DNA from: Bathynomus jamesi
Lineage: Eukaryota > Arthropoda > Malacostraca > Isopoda > Cirolanidae
Assembly (NCBI GenBank): GCA_023014485.1
Contig: JAJOZX010009086.1
Location: 99,308 to 163,307, forward strand
Length of the DNA: 64,000 bases
Direction: 5' to 3'
Shown here: in pieces, positions 52,001 through 64,000 of the stretch
How the letters are laid out: each line of letters begins with the position of its first letter
Numbering within the stretch: the stretch's first letter is position 1
The notes under the pieces: model-generated
Seen by the model: only the letters and a program-made list of their open reading frames with translations
What the model was told of the DNA's origin: nothing
Database searches by the model: none
Program-made: the position numbers and the translations under genes

Positions 52001-53817
52001 AACTGTCTGACTTCAAATAAAACTCTCTGACTTGAACTCTATCAAGTATTTCTATAAAAATCTCTGGGGCGGTTGGCCGTCTTGGCGCAACCTTCTGACT
52101 TGACCTCTTATCAAATATTCTGAAACTATCTGACTTGAACGCTTGTCAAGTATTCTGAACTGTAACTTGAACTCTTATCAAGTATTCTTGAAACTTAACT
52201 GTCTAACTTGAAACTGCTTCAAGTATTTCTATAATCTCTAAACTCTCTCTAAACTCTGTAAACTCTCTCTCTCTTAATTTGCAAGTCAATTCAATTCAGT
52301 AATTGAAAAAAAATTTGCAAACAAAAAATAAAAAATGTAAACAATATTTCATTCTAATGTACGGGAAGGTACATAAAATAAAATTATTCTATACTGAATA
52401 TAACAGTGAAAATAACTCTCTTGAAATTAACTCTTGAAATTAACTCTGTTACAATTAACTCTGTTACAATTAACTCTGTTACAATTAACTCTCTGTGACT
52501 TTTAACCTTCTGACTTGACCTCTTATCAAATATTCTGAAACTATCTGACTTGAACGCTTGTCAAGTATTCTGAACTGTAACTTGAACTCTTATCAAGTAT
52601 TCTTGAAACTTAACTGTCTAACTTGAAACTGCTTCAAGTATTTCTATAAATCTCTAAACTCTCTCTAAACTCTGTAAACTCTCTCTCTCTCTTAATTTGC
52701 AAGTCAATTCAATTCAGTAATTGAAAAAAAATTTGCAAACAAAAAATAAAAAATGTAAACAATATTTCATTCTAATGTACGGGAAGGTACATAAAATAAA
52801 ATTATTCTATACTGAATATAACAGTGAAAATAACTCTCTTGAAATTAACTCTTGAAATTAACTCTGTTACAATTAACTCTGTTACAATTAACTCTGTTAC
52901 AATTAACTCTGTTACAATTAACTCTCTGTGACTTTTAACTTTTGTGACTTTTAACTTTTGTGACTTTTAACTTTTGTGAAATTACTGTTTCACTAAAAAA
53001 ATGTATCACTGGTGTCTGAAATGTTCACTGTGTTTCTTGTAAATTCTGACTTAATATTCATTATTAACTGTTAATAATACTGACTTTTCAAGTGTTTATA
53101 AATTTCTTAAAAAAAACAAACTGTACTTAACAAAATTTCCTTGAGACGTGTCCTGAAGACGTCTTGCTGGCTACTTCTTCTTGGATGAAAACTAGGCGTG
53201 GAGAACTTGGAGTCGTGACACACCGATTCAAGGGTGGATGTTACGAACTAGAAGTCGTGACACGCCGGTCAACTGGTTTTATCCTGATGCAGGGTAATTT
53301 CTATCTTGGCCAAAGAGTGGCCTCTTCTTAAAATCATCTTCTTCTTAAAATAATCTTCTCATCCTGATGCAGGGTAATTTCTATCTTGGCCAAAGAGTGG
53401 CCTCTTCTTAAAATCATCTTCTTAAAATAATCTTCTCATCCTGGCAATAGGGCGCCAACTTTTGTTTATCCTGGCTATAGGGTCGCAAGCTGTTTTAGAA
53501 TCTTCTTATCTTCTTCTTCTTCTTATCCTGGCTGGGTCTGGGGTGTCTCGTATAGACGAGGCGTTCTTGTTAAGGGGCAAGGGGCCTCTGCCCCCTCCCC
53601 GCAGCGAGGCTGCTAATCAAGGAGTCCAATGAAGTAGAGCCTTGCTTGAAGTGTCTTGACTGAAGTCGCTAATCAGAAGTGAAGTAATTTTACAAGTACA
53701 GTATAATATAGTCTAAATGTTTGGGGGAGACAATCGAAGGTTAAGTTTCCCCCCTTTTTAAACACATAATCAGATGTTTTTTGAAAGATTTCAACTAAAA
53801 AAAATATAAATAAAAAA
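49005..53817. repeat. Unit 9 (4813 bp)
   Basis: Core-type unit with four 15 bp repeats in the second half. One T is missing in the loop of the 8 bp stem-loop (about 49573). Confidence 0.95.
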
Positions 53818-56800
53818 GAACAACAGTATCGCCGATTCTACATTTTTGACGGCAATATCATTTCGTAATAGCACATAAGCACAATTTTGAGTACATGACT
53901 GAGTACGTATTAATTTTGGTTCATTACAATTACGATTACAATTACCAATTAATTCACATTCACTTGTTGTTTAATTACACTTCCATTTTAAAGTACATTC
54001 TTACATGATAAATTAAATCATTACATTTAATTACAGTTTCACTGAAGTACATTACAAGTTATTATTAATTTAAAGTATTACAGTTAATTACAATTAAACA
54101 GTTACTATAACTTTTCGTTTTTACAGTGTTTCATATTAATAGACAATTAAGATGTTAGAAATATAATACAAAGTACATGGCACTTACGAGATAATTTATT
54201 TACGAAATAATATGTTATAATGTTATGAATTTGAAATCAGAGCGGACGGAGGCATCTGATCTTTGAGGCGCTCGAATCTGCTGTCGTGAGTGGAATTTTA
54301 TAACTTCTTAACTCAGCATTTCTGAGTTCAACTCGGGAGGTCATATAATTAAAAATAAAAATGAAAAAAATAATACGAGAACGTTTTTTCGCGTTCTCGA
54401 ACGAACTGCGAAAGTTTTGCATTTCATGATTGACACGAGTAAACATAGACTGATAAGTTGATAGGGCATAAGTAGACAATAGGTAGATGAATGAATAAGT
54501 AATAAAATTAATAAAGGATAGCGGTCAAGAAAGAACATGAATGTAAGAATGAGTATGGTTCAATAATAATGTTTATGCTACATAACATATAAATAATGAC
54601 TTCTATAGAGTGTTTAGTCCTTAGGGAAATAAATGACGGGAAAATGTGACGTCATAGTTATTGAATTTTTACGTATAGTACAAATCATTGTTAGGAAGAT
54701 TTACAAGAACGAATTAGAGACACAGAGTGGGAAACGTAAAGAGAATAAAGTTATTTTGTGACGTCATAGTGTATAAGTCATTATTAGAAAGATGAATTAG
54801 AAAAATACAGGAATGAATAAAGACGTACAAATCGAAATTCTATCCAAAACTCGCTTATGTGATTTTTGGTTTCTTATGTAAAAATGGACAATGAATTCAT
54901 ATAATGATGGTGTAGGAATTGTTCATTGTTCACTTTTTACATTACTCTCCTCTTTTAAAAATGATATTTATACAATAATTTAATAGGGTACCATTAATAC
55001 AATACAAATGAGAAAATAACATCCTAACAGGGTACCATTAATACAATACAATGAGAAAATCATCCTAACAGGGTACCATTAGTTACAATACAAATTTTAT
55101 ACAGAACGATTTCGCGTGGTCGAGTACAATGCAGAGTATCCAAATTTTTAAAATGACACTTGCTTACAAAATATAAAAAATCAAAGATTGATACTTTAGT
55201 TTAGACAAACATTTAATAGGATTAATACATTAATTTAGACAACCAATTAAGTTAGACAAACAAGGATATGGTTAAATTTTTTTTAGAATTTTTTTTTTTT
55301 TTTCTGTGGGGAAAATTACATTCATAATGAATAGGAAAAAGGGAAAAATATAATCGTACAATCTATAAGCTAATTTTTATTGACTAGTGTAGGTAAAAAT
55401 AGAATTACGTAATGGATGATGTATAGACCTGTGGTCTAGTGTGTATTTATGTTTATTGGGTACAAAGTGTGTATTTTATAAGTTCGAGAGACATTAGCTG
55501 AGAGGATTGTTAAATTAACTGAATAAATGCATGAGCAAGATATATTAGGAAGCAAAAATGATTAAGATTATATAGCATAGTTTGCACTTACGTAATGAAA
55601 TAGTTTTATTGTGATATTCAATGATTTTAGCATAAGGTTTGTATATATATATTAGATATATAGTGTGCATGCATTTTATTGACTGTTGTAGGTACAAATC
55701 GAATTACGTAGTGGATGATGTATAGACCTGTGGTCAAATGTGTGTTTATGTTTATTGGGTACAAAGTGTGTATTTTATAATTTCGAGACACAGATTAAAT
55801 TCGACTACTAAAATTCATAACCATATCTGTAGTAGTATGTCAATTTGACTATAATTTTCGTTTGATACCTTACAAATGGTACAATAACAATTTAAGGACA
55901 GTTACTCACGATTAATTGAACAAAAAAAAAGAAAAATCAAATTAAAAAATATAAATCAATTATGCATTTCAACGAGCTAAATACAATTTATAATATTCTA
56001 AAAATAAAGTAAATCGAGCATAGATGAGTTTCGACTAAGAATAAAAAAGTTATTGAAATGGAAGGGAAGCATTTCGAACAATCTTTTCTTTTAATAATTT
56101 CAATTGAATTTTACATTAAAAATTATTTTTATATAAAAAAAAAATATTAAAAAGGTTTAATAATTTTTGCAGGTTAAGTAGAAAAATCATACTCTTTCGT
56201 TGAATGTTGATAGAATTTGAATTATTTGATATTTTAAAAAGCAGAGATTGCTTGTCACACTACTTAGAACAAAAATTAAAAAAAGTTGGAACAAAACGGA
56301 GGGACGGCATGTTCCTCATATACATTACGATAATTATCCAAATCGTTACAACCTTTGTACAAATAATAAATTACATAACTATATATTTATATACATAACA
56401 ATGCATGAAAAGGGAAAGACAAATCAGTGAATTTCCGTCTTACAAACAAAGAAAAAAGGTTAAACTAAAGACGCAAATCGGTCAATTCAGGTTGAATTTA
56501 ATTCTCATTTAAAAAAAAAAAGGTTGAATTAAATTCTCTTGAACAAAAAAAAAAGGTTGAATTCAATTGACTGCATTGAAATGAATGGGTATTTGAAACT
56601 AACAGAGACTGCCTCAAAACAAAACTCTCTGACTTAAAACAAAACTCTCTGACTTTGAATAAAACTCTGACTTCGAATCTAACTCTGACTTCGAATCTAA
56701 CTCTGACTTCGAATCTAACTCTGACTTCGAATCTAACTATGACTTCGAATCTAACTATGACTTCGAATCTAACTCTGACTTGAACTAAAACTGTCTGACT

Positions 56801-58615
56801 TCAAATAAAACTGTCTGACTTCAAATAAAACTCTCTGACTTGAACTCTATCAAGTATTTCTATAAAAATCTCTGGGGCGGTTGGCCGTCTTGGCGCAACC
56901 TTCTGACTTGACCTCTTATCAAATATTCTGAAACTATCTGACTTGAACGCTTGTCAAGTATTCTGAACTGTAACTTGAACTCTTATCAAGTATTCTTGAA
57001 ACTTAACTGTCTAACTTGAAACTGCTTCAAGTATTTCTATAAATCTCTAAACTCTCTCTAAACTCTGTAAACTCTCTCTCTCTTAATTTGCAAGTCAATT
57101 CAATTCAGTAATTGAAAAAAAATTTGCAAACAAAAAAATAAAAAATGTAAACAATATTTCATTCTAATGTACGGGAAGGTACATAAAATAAAATTATTCT
57201 ATACTGAATATAACAGTGAAAATAACTCTCTTGAAATTAACTCTTGAAATTAACTCTGTTACAATTAACTCTGTTACAATTAACTCTCTGTGACTTTTAA
57301 CCTTCTGACTTGACCTCTTATCAAATATTCTGAAACTATCTGACTTGAACGCTTGTCAAGTATTCTGAACTGTAACTTGAACTCTTATCAAGTATTCTTG
57401 AAACTTAACTGTCTAACTTGAAACTGCTTCAAGTATTTCTATAAATCTCTAAACTCTCTCTAAACTCTGTAAACTCTCTCTCTCTCTTAATTTGCAAGTC
57501 AATTCAATTCAGTAATTGAAAAAAAATTTGCAAACAAAAAAATAAAAAATGTAAACAATATTTCATTCTAATGTACGGGAAGGTACATAAAATAAAATTA
57601 TTCTATACTGAATATAACAGTGAAAATAACTCTCTTGAAATTAACTCTTGAAATTAACTCTGTTACAATTAACTCTGTTACAATTAACTCTGTTACAATT
57701 AACTCTGTTACAATTAACTCTCTGTGACTTTTAACTTTTGTGACTTTTAACTTTTGTGACTTTTAACTTTTGTGAAAATTACTGTTTCACTAAAAAAAAT
57801 GTATCACTGGTGTCTGAAATGTTCACTGTGTTTCTTGTAAATTCTGACTTAATATTCATTATTAACTGTTAATAATACTGACTTTTCAAGTGTTTATAAA
57901 TTTCTTAAAAAAAACAAACTGTACTTAACAAAATTTCCTTGAGACGTGTCCTGAAGACGTCTTGCTGGCTACTTCTTCTTGGATGAAAACTAGGCGTGGA
58001 GAACTTGGAGTCGTGACACACCGATTCAAGGGTGGATGTTACGAACTAGAAGTCGTGACACGCCGGTCAACTGGTTTTATCCTGATGCAGGGTAATTTCT
58101 ATCTTGGCCAAAGAGTGGCCTCTTCTTAAAATCATCTTCTTCTTAAAATAATCTTCTCATCCTGATGCAGGGTAATTTCTATCTTGGCCAAAGAGTGGCC
58201 TCTTCTTAAAATCATCTTCTTAAAATAATCTTCTCATCCTGGCAATAGGGCGCCAACTTTTGTTTATCCTGGCTATAGGGTCGCAAGCTGTTTTAGAATC
58301 TTCTTATCTTCTTCTTCTTCTTATCCTGGCTGGGTCTGGGGTGTCTCGTATAGACGAGGCGTTCTTGTTAAGGGGCAAGGGGCCTCTGCCCCCTCCCCGC
58401 AGCGAGGCTGCTAATCAAGGAGTCCCAATGAAGTAGAGCCTTGCTTGAAGTGTCTTGACTGAAGTCGCTAATCAGAAGTGAAGTAATTTTACAAGTACAG
58501 TATAATATAGTCTAAATGTTTGGGGGAGACAATCGAAGGTTAAGTTTCCCCCCTTTTTAAACACATAATCAGATGTTTTTTGAAAGATTTCAACTAAAAA
58601 AAATATAAATAAAAA
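53818..58615. repeat. Unit 10 (4798 bp)
   Basis: Core-type except at 55040-56140, where single-base deletions and a changed TA tract (TATATATTAGATATA at about 55645) cluster and close the 74-codon frame that most other units keep open. Two 15 bp repeats lie in the first 416 bp half. Confidence 0.95.
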
Positions 58616-60543
<1,928 letters not shown>

Positions 60544-60726
60544 CCTTCGTGTGAAGAGAGAACTACGCACGGAACCGCAACGTTGCGCACACACACACAT
60601 TTTATTCGTGCATTTATCCGTGATTCACTGTCGTCAATTGAATTAACATAACCTACTAATTGTTACCACTGTACACTTAACCGTGATCGTGACATGGTGC
60701 TAGCCGTGATTTGAGGGTGTTTACAT

Positions 60727-61030
60727 TTGGGGGTCTCCTCCCGCCATCCCACACAATGCGTCTCAGTCAATGTCTCTCAGCGCAGCCAAAGACAATATTA
60801 CGGACGATACAAAGATCAGCAGAAAAATCAACGAGTGGTACAAAACTTCAAAATAAATCCAATTACCTTCCAAACAACACAGAACAATAGGAAAGTCAGA
60901 ATGTGTAGTGTCCCCAAACTAAAGGCCTGACAAGAGACCTCCTCAACACTGAAGGAAATTAGCCTGGTTGTCAGTGGGCCAAGACATTTTAACCAGCTTC
61001 AACTTCATGTGAAGAGAGACCGACGCAGAG
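60727..61030 (+). pseudogene. Second LINE 3' fragment (left arm)
   Basis: A related but different LINE tail in the same orientation. VPKLKA, a stop, then QETSSTLKEISLVVSGPRHF corresponds to the VPKLKARQGTFLTLKKISF stretch of the preceding fragment. The DNA downstream of both shares GTGAAGAGAGA(A/C)C then ACGCA, a common 3' untranslated motif. The upstream frame (GVSSRHPTQCVSVN to QTTQNNRK) is open but unrecognised. Confidence 0.65.
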
Positions 61031-61474
61031 GGGGGGGGCACTACCATCGAGTGTAGCAATTTAACTTGAAGTAGTAGCATTATTAAATATTTAAATTAAA
61101 TAGATGATTCTTTCGCAATAAAAATTAGGTGGTAACCTACATCTTAACACATAGCTATCATATCTACAGCTAATTACGCAAAAGTACATTTCTCTTTCAT
61201 ATTGAGTTGCCAGAGAGCAATATTTATTAAATTAAACCATATATTTAAATGGATGATTAATATATGGTTTAATTTAATAAATATTGCTATCTGGCAACTC
61301 AATATGAAAGAGAAATGTACTTTTGCGTAATTAGCTGTAGATATGATAGCTATGTGTTAAGATGTAGGTTACCACCTAATTTTTATTGCGAAAGAATCAT
61401 CTATTTAATTTAAATATTTAATAATGCTACTACTTCAAGTTAAATTGCTACACTCGATGGTAGTGCCCCCCCCC

Positions 61475-61778
61475 CCTCTGCGTCGGTCTCTCTTCACATG
61501 AAGTTGAAGCTGGTTAAAATGTCTTGGCCCACTGACAACCAGGCTAATTTCCTTCAGTGTTGAGGAGGTCTCTTGTCAGGCCTTTAGTTTGGGGACACTA
61601 CACATTCTAATTTTCCTATTGTCCTGTGTTGTTTGGAAGGTAATTGGATTTATTTTGAAGTTTTGTACCACTCGTTGATTTTTCTGCTGATCTTTGTATC
61701 GTCCGTAATATTGTCTTTGGCTGCGCTGAGAGACATTGACTGAGACGCATTGTGTGGGATGGCGGGAGGAGACCCCAA
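61475..61778 (-). pseudogene. Second LINE 3' fragment (right arm copy)
   Basis: Palindromic counterpart of the fragment at 60727-61030. Differences are few, such as QTTQDNRKIRM here versus QTTQNNRKVRM on the left. Confidence 0.65.
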
Positions 61779-61961
61779 ATGTAAACACCCTCAAATCACG
61801 GCTAGCACCATGTCACGATCACGGTTAAGTGTACAGTGGTAACAATTAGTAGGTTATGTTAATTCAATTGACGACAGTGAATCACGGATAAATGCACGAA
61901 TAAAATGTGTGTGTATACGCAACGTTGCGGTTCCGTGCGTAGTTCTCTCTTCACACGAAGG

Positions 61962-62779
<818 letters not shown>

Positions 62780-63684
62780 CAGGGCGTCCCAAAAAAATGT
62801 ATACACACTTTAACAGCTGATAGCTCAATTGATGTTTCTTTCTTTCCAAGTTAAACCCATTAGAATTAATAATGGCAGTCAGACTAAGCTTTGAACAAAG
62901 GAAATTCATTCTAAAATGCTACTGGAAGTGTGCAAACGCAGTTGAAGTGCAAAGACAGTTTAGGAGGGAGTTTCAAACAGATCCACCAACGCGACTTACC
63001 ATCATTCGAATTAGAGATAGGTTTGAAGCCGATGGAACTGTTCAGAATGTCCACAAGAAGCGTTCCGGAAGACCACGGACATCGACAAGCCCCACAAAGC
63101 AAGAAAGAGTACTGGAAACGTATCACCAAAGTCCAAGAAAATCTGTGCGGCAAGCGAGTCGTGAGGTAGGAATTTCAGAATCGTCTGTCCAACGCATTTT
63201 GAAGCGCTGTCAATGGAAAAGTTACATTCCAAGATTAGTCCATGCTATTAATGAAGATGATCCGGACCGAAGAGTGGAGTATTGCGAGTGGTACTTGGCA
63301 CGATGTAGATGTGGATTGGACGAAGGGGTTTCGTAGAATACCCTCCGCGTTCACCAGACCTCACACCACTAGACTTTTTTTATGGGGATACTTAAAAGAC
63401 AAAGTCTACGCTATAAAACCTGCAACAGTCGCTGAATTGAGAGCAGCCATTGAACGAGAATGCACACAAATACCAAACGAAATGTTTCGTGATGTTTGCG
63501 ATTCCATTGCTTCGCGTTATCAGCAGTGCCTGGACCAGAACGGACGTCAGTTTGAAAACAGGCGTTGACATAACAATTAAATAATGTCTGTAGATTCTAT
63601 TACATTTTGAAAATGAAATGTATTTTAATAAACACTGCCTTTATAAGTATTTAAAGTGTGTATACATTTTTTTGGGACGCCCTG
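62780..63684 (+). mobile_element. Tc1/mariner-like element, 905 bp, internally deleted
   Basis: The terminal inverted repeats are 34 bp and perfect (62780-62813 and 63651-63684), beginning CAGGGCGTCCC and reaching CACACTTTAA. The element is bordered by TA on both sides, consistent with the TA target duplication of the Tc1/mariner superfamily, though it sits in (TA)n so the exact duplication cannot be separated. Intact relatives are usually longer (about 1.3 kb) because the transposase is about 340 residues; this one lost part of its catalytic domain. The intact ends suggest it could still be moved by a full-length relative; that is inference. Confidence 0.92.
62872..63568 (+). pseudogene. Mariner-type transposase, broken in the catalytic core
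   Basis: The N-terminal part (62872-63336, start [14 protein letters not shown]) has a first helix-turn-helix at about residues 5-50 and the GRPR linker motif at residues 66-69. A second helix-turn-helix lies at about 77-115 ([18 protein letters not shown]). At about 63300 the frame passes into the end of the catalytic domain: WIGRRGF and YPPRSPDLTPLDFF are in another frame, and FLWGYLKDKVY, in a third frame, continues to the stop at 63568. The last acidic residue region (SPDLTPLD) is present, while the first two catalytic aspartates and roughly a hundred residues are missing. There are two frame breaks: the deletion junction, and a T run at about 63374-63382. Confidence 0.88.
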
Positions 63685-63742
63685 TATATATATATATATA
63701 TATATAATATATATATAATATATATATTAATATATATATAAT

Positions 63743-63785
<43 letters not shown>
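63685..63785. repeat. (TA)n microsatellite
   Basis: About 100 bases of TA with ATAA and TTAA interruptions, between the mariner-like element and the right hAT fragment. Confidence 0.95.
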
Positions 63786-63787
<2 letters not shown>

Positions 63788-64000
63788 CTATTGGTGGTAT
63801 GACTGATAAAACTCTTTGAAATATGCGCAATGATGAAGGGGCTAGTCTTTTCTGAAAGAATGTACAGTCACTAGGTTCCTGTCAGGTAGATGTACCCTCA
63901 CAGCCTCGATTTAGAAGAGTTCCAGCTAGGCTAGAAGAGGATTGTGTTCCACCGGAAGGTAGCTATGCATCTGAAGATCATTACAGAACGGCACATTATG
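63782..64000 (+). pseudogene. hAT transposase fragment, right inverted copy (partial)
   Basis: Reverse complement of 5245-5463 with one mismatch. Read on the plus strand, one frame holds MRNDEGASLF, a stop, VQSLGSCQVDVPSQPRFRR, VPARLEED and ASEDHYRTAHY. It resembles the region before the C-terminal domain of ZMYM1-like hAT proteins and has at least two in-frame stops. It continues past the window edge. Confidence 0.85.

Noticed and set aside
60727..60930. 67-codon frame as a stand-alone gene
   Set aside because: Its end (VPKLKA, stop) and the continuation past the stop match the LINE tail next to it, so it is part of a decayed LINE fragment.
62911..63232. Frames on both strands overlapping the mariner transposase
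   Set aside because: They are out-of-frame shadows. Only the frame starting at 62872 has the helix-turn-helix and GRPR features.

Overview
This window is eukaryotic, repeat-dominated DNA from an animal, most likely an arthropod. The evidence is strong (TA)n, (GA)n and (CA)n microsatellites, hAT and mariner-type DNA transposons, and LINE 3' ends. The LINE tails resemble the jockey/CR1-like elements I associate with decapod crustacean genomes; that narrower placement is from memory of the families and is inference. I see no intact host gene, no rRNA or tRNA gene, no CRISPR array and no telomeric repeat.

Left flank (1-5463): a 1.2 kb segment duplicated in tandem (404-2358 and 2359-3478), interrupted by (TA)n tracts, a 0.53 kb non-autonomous hAT element (1331-1858) and a 192 bp hAT MITE with an 8 bp target duplication (2097-2288). 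The second segment copy preserves the empty site of that MITE. Next come a minus-strand LINE 3' end split by a second copy of the same MITE (3854-4045), and a decayed ZMYM1-like hAT transposase on the minus strand (4724-5463).

Core (5889-59740): a head-to-tail macrosatellite of about 54 kb. Its AT-rich unit is about 4.8 kb: ten units, a first unit missing about 2.85 kb, and a truncated last one. The unit has its own nested repeats: an 18 bp minisatellite, a 416 bp direct duplication, 15 and 16 bp repeats, an 80 bp duplication and an older 120 bp duplication. It also carries two palindromic TGACGTCA sites, a perfect 8 bp stem-loop and a GC-rich cluster of hairpins. Unit 8 carries a 1.25 kb internal segment in three tandem copies. 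No unit has an ORF longer than about 90 codons, and I recognise no protein in it.

Right flank (59741-64000): (TA)n and (GA)n, then a 2.8 kb near-perfect palindrome whose 1.4 kb arms each hold two decayed LINE 3' ends, then (CT)n and (TA)n, then a 905 bp Tc1/mariner-like element with perfect 34 bp terminal repeats and an internally deleted transposase, then (TA)n. The last 219 bases are the reverse complement of 5245-5463 with one mismatch. The whole array therefore sits between two outward-facing copies of the same hAT transposase fragment.

Nothing here works together as a pathway. The shared themes are mobile-element decay, TA-rich boundaries and tandem amplification. Many differences between units are single-base deletions, so part of the apparent variation may be assembly or polishing error.
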